Assembly (NCBI GenBank): GCA_002300355.1
Contig: NSGV01000001.1
Span: forward strand, 4,030,001-4,094,000
DNA: 64,000 bases
Reading direction: 5' to 3'
Source: Streptomyces sp. TLI_235
GTDB taxonomy: Bacteria; Actinomycetota; Actinomycetes; Streptomycetales; Streptomycetaceae
Each line of letters starts with the position of its first letter. Within the stretch, counting starts at the first letter, position 1. Positions 16,121 to 24,486 of this stretch are shown one piece after another. The notes beneath the pieces were generated by a model. That model saw only the letters and a program-made list of their open reading frames with translations, was not told the origin of the DNA and did not search any database. The position numbers and the translations under genes were made by a program.

Positions 16121-18295
16121 GTGTCCCTAGCCCTGTACCGCCGCTATCGCCCCGAGACCTTCGCGGAGGTCATCGGGCAGGAGCACGTGACCGCCCCGCT
16201 CCAGCAGGCCCTGCGCAACAACCGGGTCAATCACGCGTACCTGTTCAGCGGCCCGCGCGGCTGCGGCAAGACCACCAGCGCCCGTATCCTCGCCCGCTGT
16301 CTGAACTGCGAGCAGGGCCCCACGCCCACGCCGTGCGGCGAGTGCCAGTCCTGCCGCGACCTGGCGACCGGCGGCCCCGGCTCGATCGACGTCATCGAGA
16401 TCGACGCCGCCTCCCACGGTGGTGTGGACGACGCCCGAGAGCTGCGCGAGCGGGCCTTCTTCGCGCCGGTGCACAGCCGGTACAAGATCTTCATCCTGGA
16501 CGAGGCGCACATGGTGACCTCGGCCGGGTTCAACGCCCTGCTCAAGGTCGTCGAGGAGCCGCCGGAGCACCTCAAGTTCATCTTCGCGACCACCGAGCCG
16601 GAGAAGGTGATCGGGACGATCCGGTCCCGCACCCACCACTACCCGTTCCGCCTGGTGCCGCCCGGCACCCTGCGGGACTACCTGGCCGAGGTCTGCGGCC
16701 GCGAGGGAATCCAGGTCGAGGACTCGGTCTTCCCGCTGGTCGTCCGGGCCGGTGCCGGCTCGGTGCGCGACTCGATGTCGGTGATGGACCAGCTGCTCGC
16801 GGGCGCCGGCGAGGCCGGTGTGACGTACCAGATGGCCACCGCCCTGCTCGGCTACACCGACTCCGCGCTGCTGGACGAGGTGGTGGACGCCTTCGCCGCA
16901 CACGACGGCGCGACGGTCTTCCAGGTGGTCGACCGGGTCGTCGAGGGCGGCCACGATCCGCGCCGCTTCGTCACGGACCTGCTGGAGCGGCTGCGCGACC
17001 TGGTGATCCTCGCCACAGTGCCGGACGCCGGCGAGAAGAGCCTGATCGACGCCCCGGCCGACCGGATCGCCGTCATGCAGGCGCAGGCGGACCGCTTCGG
17101 CCCGTCCGAGCTCAGCCGCGCCGCCGACATCGTCAACACCGGTCTCACCGAGATGCGCGGCAACGCCGCTCCCCGCCTGCAGCTGGAGCTGATCTGCGCC
17201 CGGGTGATGCTGCCCGGCGCGTACGGCGACGAGCTGTCGTTGCAGGCCCGGCTGGACAAGCTGGAGCGGCGCCCCGCGGGCGGCGGCTTCCCCGCGACCG
17301 GCTTCCCGATGGCCGGCACGGCAGCCCCGGCGCCGCCGGTGGCCCCGGCCGCCGTGCCACAGCCCGCCGCGCCGCAGCCGGCCCCACAGCCCGCAGTCCA
17401 GCCGCAGGCCGCCCAGCCGCCCGCAGCCCAGCCCCAGGCAGCCCCGGCAGCCCCGGCAGCCCCGGGAGCACCGGCGCCCGGCGCCTGGCCGATCCCGCGC
17501 AGCTTCCCCGCCGCCGGCCAGGCCCCTGCCCAGGCCCCGCAGCCGTCGGCAGCACCGCAGACACCCCCGCAGGCACCCGCGGCAGCGGCCCCGCCCGCGG
17601 CCGCGCCGACCCCGGCTCCGGCTGCGGCCGCCCCGGCGTCCGGCGCCCAGCCGTCGGCCGCCGCGCAGCAGGGCGCCGCCCAGATCCGGCAGATGTGGCC
17701 GCAGATCCTGGAGGCGGTGAAGAACCGCCGCCGCTTCACCTGGATCCTGCTCAGCCAGAACGGCCAGGTGGCCGGCTTCGACGGCAACGTGCTGCAGGTC
17801 TCCTTCATCAACGCGGGCGCCCGGGACAGCTTCGTGAGCAGCAACAGCGACGACGTGCTGCGCCAGGCGCTGGCCGACGCGCTCGGGGTGGACTGGCGGG
17901 TCGAGTGCATCGTGGACCCGTCCGGCGGCGCAGGTGCGGCGCCCGCCGCCCCGCAGGGCGGTGGCGGCTGGGGAGCGCCTCAGCGTCCGGCCGGGCCGCC
18001 CGCGCAGCCGTTCCAGCCGCAGCCGGCCGCCGCGCCGCAGCCCCCGGCCCCGCAGCCCGCCACCCCGGTGCAGCCTCAGCGGCCCGCCCCCCAGGCCGCG
18101 GTGCAGCCGCCGTCGGCCGCCCAGCCGCAGGCCGCGGCGGTGTACCAGCCGCCGCAGCCGCCGCCGGTGGCGCCGGAGGACGACACCCCGGAGGACGACG
18201 ACCCGGATCTGACCGAGGAGGCGTTCTCCGGCCAGGAGCTGATCATCCGTGAGCTCGGGGCGACGGTCCTGGAGGAGATCCACCACAACAGCTGA
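16121..18295 (+). CDS. dnaX: DNA polymerase III subunit gamma/tau
   Basis: 724 residues from GTG 16121 (MSLALYRRYRPETFAEVIGQ). Clamp-loader motifs: Walker A GPRGCGKTT (about 43-51), four zinc-binding cysteines within CLNC...CGECQSC (about 61-80), DEAH box ILDEAHMV (about 124-131) and the ATTEPEKV sensor stretch. Two long Ala/Pro/Gln-rich linkers (about 390-520 and 606-685) flank a conserved tau C-terminal domain. It loads the sliding clamp and couples polymerases at the replication fork. No A-rich slippery sequence is visible, so I predict tau-length product only. It heads the dnaX-ybaB-recR run and follows the SRP RNA. Confidence 0.97.
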   Translation: MSLALYRRYRPETFAEVIGQEHVTAPLQQALRNNRVNHAYLFSGPRGCGKTTSARILARCLNCEQGPTPTPCGECQSCRDLATGGPGSIDVIEIDAASHGGVDDARELRERAFFAPVHSRYKIFILDEAHMVTSAGFNALLKVVEEPPEHLKFIFATTEPEKVIGTIRSRTHHYPFRLVPPGTLRDYLAEVCGREGIQVEDSVFPLVVRAGAGSVRDSMSVMDQLLAGAGEAGVTYQMATALLGYTDSALLDEVVDAFAAHDGATVFQVVDRVVEGGHDPRRFVTDLLERLRDLVILATVPDAGEKSLIDAPADRIAVMQAQADRFGPSELSRAADIVNTGLTEMRGNAAPRLQLELICARVMLPGAYGDELSLQARLDKLERRPAGGGFPATGFPMAGTAAPAPPVAPAAVPQPAAPQPAPQPAVQPQAAQPPAAQPQAAPAAPAAPGAPAPGAWPIPRSFPAAGQAPAQAPQPSAAPQTPPQAPAAAAPPAAAPTPAPAAAAPASGAQPSAAAQQGAAQIRQMWPQILEAVKNRRRFTWILLSQNGQVAGFDGNVLQVSFINAGARDSFVSSNSDDVLRQALADALGVDWRVECIVDPSGGAGAAPAAPQGGGGWGAPQRPAGPPAQPFQPQPAAAPQPPAPQPATPVQPQRPAPQAAVQPPSAAQPQAAAVYQPPQPPPVAPEDDTPEDDDPDLTEEAFSGQELIIRELGATVLEEIHHNS

Positions 18296-18414
18296 GCCGG
18301 GCTCCGGCCGTCGCCTCGTCGGCGGCCGGGCCGGGCCGGGCGGGCCCGCTCCGGCGGCCGTCCGGGCCGCGTAGGCTCGGGGGCGACGATGTCGTACAGG
18401 ACAGGAGAAGTGCC

Positions 18415-18750
18415 GTGTTCCCTGGTGGCCAGCCCAACATGCAGCAGCTGCTGAAGCAGGCGCAGAAGATGCAGGAGGAGCTCGGCAAGGTCCAGCAGGA
18501 GCTGGCCGAGACCAAGGTGAGCGGTTCGGCGGGCGGCGGCCTGGTCGAGGCCACGGTGACGGGCTCCGGCGAGCTGGTCGCGCTGGCGATCGCGCCGGCC
18601 GCGGTCGACCCGGAGGACACCGAGACCCTGGCCGACCTGGTGCTGGCCGCCGTCCGGGACGCCAACGCTGCGGCGCAGAAGCTGCAGGCCGAGCGGATGG
18701 GCCCGCTGACCCAGGGCCTCGGCGGCGGCATCCCCGGCCTGCCGTTCTGA
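18415..18750 (+). CDS. YbaB/EbfC family nucleoid-associated protein
   Basis: 111 residues from GTG 18415, with AGGAGA at about 18402-18407. Starts MFPGGQPNMQQLLKQAQKMQ. A coiled helix at about 10-40 (AQKMQEELGKVQQELAETKV) is followed by a glycine-rich turn (SGSAGGGLVEATVTG) and a final helix, which is the YbaB dimer fold. It binds DNA and is nearly always next to recR in bacteria, as here (recR starts 209 bases later). A link to recombination or repair is inferred from that conserved pairing. Confidence 0.95.
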   Translation: MFPGGQPNMQQLLKQAQKMQEELGKVQQELAETKVSGSAGGGLVEATVTGSGELVALAIAPAAVDPEDTETLADLVLAAVRDANAAAQKLQAERMGPLTQGLGGGIPGLPF

Positions 18751-18959
18751 CGTCCGGAACCGGCAGCTGACCCGGGCCCGATCGGGGCCCGCAGCCGCCC
18801 GCCCGGTGTGCCGGTACGCGCCGGTGCTGTGTGATTTATGGGTGAGTCGGGCGTCGGACGGTGTGTCCGGCGCCCGATTCGTTGGATGATGGCACCGGAG
18901 CGACGGGCCCCGGAACACTGGGTTCCGGGCCGTGTGCCCCGGCCGAAGGAAGGCACGAC

Positions 18960-19559
18960 GTGTACGAGGGCGTGGTTCAGGACCTGATCGACGAACTGGG
19001 CAGGCTGCCCGGCGTCGGGCCCAAGAGCGCGCAGCGGATCGCCTTCCACATCCTGCAGGCCGACCCGGTGGACGTCCGGCGGCTGGCCGGCGCGCTGATG
19101 CAGGTGAAGGAGAAGGTCCGGTTCTGCGCGGTCTGCGGCAATGTCGCGGAGTCCGAGCAGTGCCGGGTCTGTCTGGACCCGCGGCGCGACCTCGCGGTGA
19201 TCTGCGTGGTCGAGGAGCCGAAGGACGTGGTGGCGATCGAGCGGACGCGCGAGTTCCGCGGCCGCTACCACGTGCTGGGCGGCGCGATCAGCCCGATCGA
19301 GGGCGTCGGTCCGGACGACCTGCGGATCCGCGAGCTGATGACCAGGCTCGCGGACGGGACGGTCACCGAGCTGATCCTGGCCACCGACCCCAACCTGGAG
19401 GGGGAGGCGACCGCCACCTACCTGGCCCGGCTGTGCAAGCCGATGGGCCTGAAGGTGACCCGGCTGGCGAGCGGCCTGCCCGTCGGCGGGGACCTGGAGT
19501 ACGCCGACGAGGTCACCCTCGGCCGGGCCTTCGAAGGGAGACGACTGCTCGATGTCTGA
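18960..19559 (+). CDS. recR: recombination mediator protein RecR
   Basis: 199 residues, the standard RecR length, from GTG 18960 behind GAAGGAAGG. Helix-hairpin-helix LPGVGPKSAQRIAF (about 15-28), a four-cysteine zinc finger CAVCGN...CRVC (about 57-72), and a Toprim domain with VVEEPKDVVAIER (about 81-95) and the GGAISPIEGVGPDDL segment. RecR acts with RecO (and RecF) to load RecA at gaps. The stop overlaps the next start by 8 bases, so the two are co-translated. Confidence 0.97.
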   Translation: MYEGVVQDLIDELGRLPGVGPKSAQRIAFHILQADPVDVRRLAGALMQVKEKVRFCAVCGNVAESEQCRVCLDPRRDLAVICVVEEPKDVVAIERTREFRGRYHVLGGAISPIEGVGPDDLRIRELMTRLADGTVTELILATDPNLEGEATATYLARLCKPMGLKVTRLASGLPVGGDLEYADEVTLGRAFEGRRLLDV

Positions 19560-20193
19560 CCACAGGGACACCGCCCCCGCCGGGGCGCCCGACGACTTCG
19601 CCGTGCAGATCGCCGACTCGGTGGAGAGCTTCGTGCTCGCCGTCACCGAGGTGGCCAAGGGCGACGAGCCGGGCAGTGCGATCTCGCTGCTCCTGCTGGA
19701 GGTCTCGCAGCTGCTGCTGGCGGGCGGCCGGCTGGGGGCCATCGAGGACGTCCTGCCGGAGGACCGCTTCGAGCCGGACACCGGGCCGGAGCCGGACGGG
19801 GTCGAGCTGCGCGAGCGGCTGGCCGAGCTGCTGGCGCCGATCGACGTCTACCACGAGGTCTTCGACCCGTACGGTCCGCCGGAGAAGCCGAGCGCCTTCC
19901 GGATCTCGGACGACCTGGCGGGTGTGGTCGCCGAGCTGCGGCACGGCCTGGTGCACTACCGGGAGGGCCGGGTCAGCGAGGCGCTGTGGTGGTGGCAGTT
20001 CTCGTACCTGTCCAACTGGGGCTCGACCTGCACCGCGGTGCTGCGGGCGCTGCAGTCGCTGATCGCGCACGTCCGGCTGGACAGCCCGATCGGGGCGGCG
20101 GTGGACGGGGCGGACACCGACCAGGACGGGCTCACCGATGAGCAGCTGGAGCAGCAGGCCGGCGACCTGATGGCCGCCGAGCTGGGGCTGTGA
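19552..20193 (+). CDS. DUF5063 domain-containing protein
   Basis: 213 residues from ATG 19552, overlapping the recR end by 8 bases; GAAGGGAG precedes the start. Acidic cytoplasmic protein with FAVQIADSVESFV at the N-terminus and ALWWWQFSYLSNWGST at about 143-158, typical of DUF5063. It sits after recR in many streptomycetes but its role is unknown. The strong terminator at 20223-20259 ends this transcript. Confidence 0.9.
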   Translation: MSDHRDTAPAGAPDDFAVQIADSVESFVLAVTEVAKGDEPGSAISLLLLEVSQLLLAGGRLGAIEDVLPEDRFEPDTGPEPDGVELRERLAELLAPIDVYHEVFDPYGPPEKPSAFRISDDLAGVVAELRHGLVHYREGRVSEALWWWQFSYLSNWGSTCTAVLRALQSLIAHVRLDSPIGAAVDGADTDQDGLTDEQLEQQAGDLMAAELGL

Positions 20194-20222
20194 CGAAGAC
20201 TCCACCGAATCTCCCCAACGTG

Positions 20223-20259
20223 AAATCCGGGGTCGGGCTGGTGCCCGGCCCCGGATTTT
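20223..20259 (+). terminator. rho-independent terminator after the recR run
   Basis: A 16-base stem with one G-T pair (20223-20238 with 20243-20258), a TGGT loop and a short T run. It is 30 bases after the DUF5063 stop and insulates ask from the recR transcript. Confidence 0.85.
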
Positions 20260-20431
20260 CTTCTGGCGGGCGGCGGTCCGCCCGCAGACCTGCCTGTTCC
20301 CGCTGCTCACCAGGCGATATGGTCGTCTCGTCATATGGATGCCGCCGGTTGCGCCCGCCCCGCTCGATAGACTGGCCGCGACCGCAGAAGGGGGCCACCA
20401 CCCCCGAAACGACACAAGTCGAGGAGCGCAC

Positions 20432-21712
20432 GTGGGCCTTGTCGTGCAGAAGTACGGCGGCTCATCCGTAGCGGATGCCGAGGGCATCAAGCGCGTCGCC
20501 CGACGGATCGTCGACACCAGGAAGGCCGGCCATGAGGTCGTCGTCGTGGTGTCCGCGATGGGAGACACGACGGACGAGCTCATCGAACTCGCGGAACAGG
20601 TGACCCCTCTTCCGTCCGGCCGTGAGTTCGACATGCTGCTGACCGCAGGAGAGCGCATCTCCATGGCGCTGCTCGCCATGGCGATCAGAACGCTGGGCTT
20701 CGACGCCCAGTCCTTCACGGGCAGCCAGGCGGGTGTCATCACCGACTCCACGCACAACAGGGCACGCATCATCGACGTCACGCCCGGCCGGATCCGCAAC
20801 GCCCTGGACGAGGGCAACATCGCGATCGTGGCCGGTTTCCAGGGCGTGTCGCAGGTCAGCAAGGACATCACCACGCTCGGCCGCGGCGGCTCCGACACCA
20901 CCGCCGTCGCGCTGGCGGCGGCGCTCGGTGCCGAGGTCTGCGAGATCTACACCGACGTGGACGGCGTGTTCAGCGCCGACCCGCGTGTGGTGAAGAAGGC
21001 CCGCAAGATCGACTGGATCTCCTTCGAGGACATGCTGGAGCTGGCCTCGTCCGGTTCCAAGGTGCTGCTCGACCGCTGCGTCGAGTACGCCCGCCGCTAC
21101 AACATCCCGATCCATGTCCGCTCGTCGTTCTCCGGCCTGCCGGGGACTATCGTGAGCGCGGACAACCCCAACAAGCCCGAAGGGGGCGAGATGGAGCAGG
21201 CCATCATCTCCGGAGTCGCCCACGACACGTCCGAGGCCAAGATCACGGTCGTCGGCGTGCCGGACAAGCCGGGCGAGGCGGCCCGTATCTTCCGCGCCAT
21301 CGCGGACGCCGAGGTCAACATCGACATGGTGGTGCAGAACGTCTCCACCGCGTCCACCGGCCTCACCGACATCTCCTTCACCCTGCCCAAGACCGACGGC
21401 CAGAAGGCCATCGACGCCCTCGGGCGGGCCAAGGACGGCATCGGCTTCGAGTCGCTGCGCTACGACGACGCCATCGGCAAGCTCTCGCTGGTCGGCGCCG
21501 GCATGCGCTCCAACCCGGGAGTCACCGCGACGTTCTTCGAGGCGCTCTCCGAGGCCGGGGTCAACATCGAGCTGATCTCCACCTCCGAGATCCGCATCTC
21601 GGTCGTCACCCGGTCCGAGGACATCCCGGAGGCCGTGCGCGCCGTGCACACCGCCTTCGGCCTGGACACCGACAGCGACGAGGCCGTGGTCTACGGCGGC
21701 ACCGGCCGCTGA
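20432..21712 (+). CDS. ask: aspartate kinase, alpha subunit
   Basis: 426 residues from GTG 20432 (MGLVVQKYGGSSVADAEG), behind GAGGAG at about 20421. The amino-acid kinase domain (1-250) carries KYGGSS and GRGGSDTTAVALAAAL; two ACT domains follow (about 265-340 and 345-420, ending GTGR). It phosphorylates aspartate, the first step to lysine, threonine and methionine, and the ACT pair gives allosteric feedback control. An in-frame ATG at 21191 behind AGGGGGCGAG should also make the separate beta subunit. asd, its usual next gene in actinobacteria, is absent: a hairpin and a sigma factor gene follow. Confidence 0.97.
   Translation: MGLVVQKYGGSSVADAEGIKRVARRIVDTRKAGHEVVVVVSAMGDTTDELIELAEQVTPLPSGREFDMLLTAGERISMALLAMAIRTLGFDAQSFTGSQAGVITDSTHNRARIIDVTPGRIRNALDEGNIAIVAGFQGVSQVSKDITTLGRGGSDTTAVALAAALGAEVCEIYTDVDGVFSADPRVVKKARKIDWISFEDMLELASSGSKVLLDRCVEYARRYNIPIHVRSSFSGLPGTIVSADNPNKPEGGEMEQAIISGVAHDTSEAKITVVGVPDKPGEAARIFRAIADAEVNIDMVVQNVSTASTGLTDISFTLPKTDGQKAIDALGRAKDGIGFESLRYDDAIGKLSLVGAGMRSNPGVTATFFEALSEAGVNIELISTSEIRISVVTRSEDIPEAVRAVHTAFGLDTDSDEAVVYGGTGR
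21191..21712 (+). CDS. aspartate kinase beta subunit (internal start within ask)
   Basis: 173 residues in the same frame as ask. The ATG at 21191 is preceded immediately by AGGGGGCGAG (21181-21190), a good ribosome site inside a coding region. The product MEQAIISGVAHDTSEAKITV lines up with the start of the Corynebacterium LysC beta subunit (MEEAVLTGVATDKSEAK). It would contain only the two ACT domains and form the alpha2beta2 enzyme, where threonine and lysine bind at the interface. Known in related actinobacteria; inferred here from sequence. Confidence 0.75.
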   Translation: MEQAIISGVAHDTSEAKITVVGVPDKPGEAARIFRAIADAEVNIDMVVQNVSTASTGLTDISFTLPKTDGQKAIDALGRAKDGIGFESLRYDDAIGKLSLVGAGMRSNPGVTATFFEALSEAGVNIELISTSEIRISVVTRSEDIPEAVRAVHTAFGLDTDSDEAVVYGGTGR

Positions 21713-21721
21713 CGCACCGGG

Positions 21722-21758
21722 CGGGCCGGGCGGCACCCTTCGGGGTTCGCCCGGCCCG
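21722..21758 (+). terminator. hairpin after ask
   Basis: Perfect 11-base stem (CGGGCCGGGCG at 21722-21732 with 21748-21758) and a 15-base loop, starting 10 bases after the ask stop. It likely ends the ask transcript. Confidence 0.7.
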
Positions 21759-21930
21759 TCCGACTGTGCCCGACCCGCCTGCGTCCGGGAGACACCGTCA
21801 CGGTTTCTCCCGATCCTTCCGAGACAATCCGTCAGAATCACCCGATGTCCCGCTGGAGCGGGCCCCGCCGGTACGGAAGAATGGCAGGCCGTCCGGGCAA
21901 CCATGACGGGGGATCGAGTGTCCAACAGGC

Positions 21931-22527
21931 GTGTCGAACGTGATCGAGGCGGTGCCGGTGGTGTCTCTGCCGCTGCCGGTGCGCCGGTCGGCAGCTAGTC
22001 GGATGGGCTCGGCCGCGGCGGCGGACGCGACGGGGGCCAGCGTCGACCAGCTCACCGAGACCTACCAGGCCCACTACCGGTCGCTGCTGCGCCTGGCCGC
22101 GCTGCTGCTCGACGACCTCTCCTCCTGCGAGGACGTCGTCCAGGAAGCGTTCATCCGGGTCCACGCGGCCCGGCGGCGGGTGCGCGAACCCGAGAAGACC
22201 CTCGCCTACCTGCGGCAGACCGTCGTCAACCTGTCCCGCTCCACCCTGCGGCGCCGGATCCTCGGCCTGCGCCTGCTCCCCAAGCCCATGCCTGACATGG
22301 CCAGTGCAGAAGAAGGGGCCTACGATGCGCTGGAGCGCGATCAGTTGAGGACCGCGCTGCGGGGACTGCAGCGCCGTCAGCGGGAGGTGCTCGTGCTGCG
22401 CTACTACGCGGACCTGACGGAGGCCCAGGTCGCCGAGGTGCTCGGCGTCTCCGTCGGCTCCGTGAAGGCGTACGGCTCCCGCGGACTGGCCGCCCTGCGC
22501 GTCCTGATGGAGAGCAGCCATGACTGA
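21931..22527 (+). CDS. ECF-type RNA polymerase sigma factor (SigE family)
   Basis: 198 residues from GTG 21931. Sigma region 2 spans about 40-100 (LTETYQAHYRSLLRLAALLL, SCEDVVQEAFIRVHAARRR) and region 4 about 135-190 (QREVLVLRYYADLTEAQVA, SVGSVKAYGSRGLAAL). It would redirect RNA polymerase to a small regulon. A basic linker (RSTLRRRILGLRLLPKP) joins the domains. Its end overlaps the next gene by 8 bases; that gene encodes a single-pass membrane protein and is the natural candidate for its regulator. It occupies the place where asd normally follows ask. Confidence 0.92.
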   Translation: MSNVIEAVPVVSLPLPVRRSAASRMGSAAAADATGASVDQLTETYQAHYRSLLRLAALLLDDLSSCEDVVQEAFIRVHAARRRVREPEKTLAYLRQTVVNLSRSTLRRRILGLRLLPKPMPDMASAEEGAYDALERDQLRTALRGLQRRQREVLVLRYYADLTEAQVAEVLGVSVGSVKAYGSRGLAALRVLMESSHD

Positions 22528-23533
22528 CGACCAGCCGGGCGGCACCCGCTCCGAGAACGAGCTGCGGGCCCTCCTCCACCGGGCCGTGGCCGGCGTCGAG
22601 GCCGACCCGGCCGCCCTCGGCCGGATCCGGCACGCCGTGCCCCGCCGCCGCGCCCGCCGCCGCCACACCTGGACGGGCGCCGTCGCCGCCACCCTCCTCG
22701 CCGCCGCCGCGGTGCCCGCACTGCACGCCGTCCAGCCGTTCGACCTCTCCGACGGCCCGACGGCCGGCACCGCCGACGCACACGGCGCCGACCGCACCCC
22801 GCGCGCCACCCGCGGCACCCAGGGCGGGCCCCGCACCGCCCCGCTCCCCGCCTACCCCGACGGGCGGCCCACCCCGTCCGCCGACGGCAGCGGCAGCGCC
22901 CCCGCCACCGCCCCCGGCAGCAGCCCCGCCATCACGAGCGCCGCCGTGCCCTCCTGCCTGCGCACCGACCTCGGCGGCGGCGCCGCCCACGTGGAACCCG
23001 CCGACAGCGCGGGCAGCGTGTACGGGTACTTCACCGTCCGCAACACCTCCACCCGCAGCTGCGGACTGATCGGACCCGGCACCGTCGCCGCCACCGCGGG
23101 CGGCCCCGCCGACCAGACCCGGATCAAGGTCGTCGACCACATCGCCGGCGACCCCGCCACCGCCCTGCCCGCCCCCGGGCCCGTCGCCCTGCCGCTGGTG
23201 CTCGGCCCCGGCGAGGGATACCGGGTGCGGTTCGGCTGGGTGCCGGAGGGCAGCTGCCAGAGCACCGCCCCCCGAACGGCCGCCGTCACGCCGGAAGCCC
23301 CCGCCGTGGTCAGCACCGACCCGGTCGCGCCCGGCGCCCCCACCACCGACCCCAGCCCGACACCCACCGCGGACCCGCCGAGCGTCACCGTCGCCCACAC
23401 CCCGTCCGGCGGCATCCCCACCGCCGCCAGCGCCGTGATCACCGGCAGCTGCGGCGGCACCGTCTACCGCACCGCCCCCGAGGCCCTCCCGGCCGACACC
23501 CCGACCGCCGCCGCCACCCCGGGCCGGGGCTGA
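22520..23533 (+). CDS. single-pass membrane protein, candidate sigma-factor partner
   Basis: 337 residues from ATG 22520, overlapping the sigma factor stop. A cytoplasmic N-terminus of about 50 residues (ENELRALLHRAVAGVEADP) precedes one membrane segment (about 54-72, WTGAVAATLLAAAAVPALHAV). A long Pro/Ser/Thr/Gly-rich extracellular part contains a DUF4232-like beta domain (about 150-260, GYFTVRNTSTRSCGLIG) and further Thr/Pro-rich tail. There is no HxxxCxxC zinc motif, so if it is an anti-sigma factor it is not a ZAS type. Function as sigma regulator is inferred from overlap and topology only. Confidence 0.82.
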   Translation: MTDDQPGGTRSENELRALLHRAVAGVEADPAALGRIRHAVPRRRARRRHTWTGAVAATLLAAAAVPALHAVQPFDLSDGPTAGTADAHGADRTPRATRGTQGGPRTAPLPAYPDGRPTPSADGSGSAPATAPGSSPAITSAAVPSCLRTDLGGGAAHVEPADSAGSVYGYFTVRNTSTRSCGLIGPGTVAATAGGPADQTRIKVVDHIAGDPATALPAPGPVALPLVLGPGEGYRVRFGWVPEGSCQSTAPRTAAVTPEAPAVVSTDPVAPGAPTTDPSPTPTADPPSVTVAHTPSGGIPTAASAVITGSCGGTVYRTAPEALPADTPTAAATPGRG

Positions 23534-23619
23534 CCCGGCGCCGCCGCGGCCAGGGCCCCGGGCGGCCGCCGGCGCGGGGGCGACCCCGGCGGCAGGGACC
23601 GGTGTAGGAGGTGGTTACC

Positions 23620-24414
23620 GTGGTGGGTGTGTACCGGTTTCTCCTGACTCCGCGGTGGATCGCCGCCACTGCCGTCGGCGTGGCCGCCATCGTCGTCTGC
23701 CTGCTGCTCGGCACCTGGCAGCTCGGCCGCTTCGAGTCCAGGGTCGACACCCACCGGAACACCGGTGCGGCCGCGGCCGCCCAGGCCTCCGCCGCCGTCC
23801 CGCTCACGGAGGTGCTCACCACCGACCGCCCGCAGGTCGGCACAGACACCGTCGGCCGCGCGGTCACCGTCACCGGCAGCTACGACACCGCCCACCAGCT
23901 CCTGGTGCCCGGCCGCACCCTCGACGGGCGGCAGGGCCACTACGTGCTCACCCCGCTGCGCACCGCCGACGGCCGGGCCGCCGCCGTCGTCCGCGGCTGG
24001 GCCCCCGGCGAGCCCGGCACGGGCGCGGCCGTTCCGGCGGCCCCGTCCGGCGAGGTCACCGTCGAGGGCCGGCTGCAGGCGCCCGAGAACAGCGGCAGCG
24101 GCGGCGCCGTCGCGGGCGGACTCCCCGCCGGGCAGCTCGGCACCATCAGCCCCGCCACCCTGATCAACGTCCTGCCGTACCCCGTCTACGACGGCTGGAT
24201 CGCCGCCGACCGGGTGCCCGGCCCGCTGACCGCCGTGCCCACCGTCGAGCCGCAGGGCGGCGACGGCCTCACCCTGCGCGCCTTCCAGAACCTCGGCTAC
24301 ACCCTCGAATGGTTCGTCTTCGCGGGCTTCGTCGTCTTCATGTGGTTCCGCCTCGTCCGCCGCGAGGCCGAGGCCGCCCAGGACCGGGCCCTCGGCCTGG
24401 ACCCGGTCGCCTAG
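23620..24414 (+). CDS. SURF1 family protein (cytochrome oxidase assembly)
   Basis: 264 residues. The strong AGGAGGT at 23606-23612 points to GTG 23620; GTG 23611 would overlap the site itself. It has the SURF1 architecture: an N-terminal membrane helix (about 8-32, WIAATAVGVAAIVVCLLLGTWQLGR with the conserved GxWQxxR motif split across it), an extracytoplasmic middle domain (VTVTGSYDTAHQLLVPGRT, VVRGWAPG) and a second membrane helix near the C-terminus (LEWFVFAGFVVFMWFRLV). SURF1 proteins help assemble haem a into aa3-type cytochrome c oxidase. The downstream gap has a degenerate copy of a GGGGCGCGGGAAC repeat. Confidence 0.93.
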   Translation: MVGVYRFLLTPRWIAATAVGVAAIVVCLLLGTWQLGRFESRVDTHRNTGAAAAAQASAAVPLTEVLTTDRPQVGTDTVGRAVTVTGSYDTAHQLLVPGRTLDGRQGHYVLTPLRTADGRAAAVVRGWAPGEPGTGAAVPAAPSGEVTVEGRLQAPENSGSGGAVAGGLPAGQLGTISPATLINVLPYPVYDGWIAADRVPGPLTAVPTVEPQGGDGLTLRAFQNLGYTLEWFVFAGFVVFMWFRLVRREAEAAQDRALGLDPVA

Positions 24415-24486
24415 CGCGCGCCTTCACAAGGCACACGAGTACCCCGCAAGGGGCGCGGGAACGCCTCCCGGGCCGGTGGCCGCCCG

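Noticed and set aside
16121..18295. Programmed frameshift in dnaX to make a separate gamma subunit
   Set aside because: No A-rich slippery run or similar signal is visible in the expected region; one frame covers the full tau protein.
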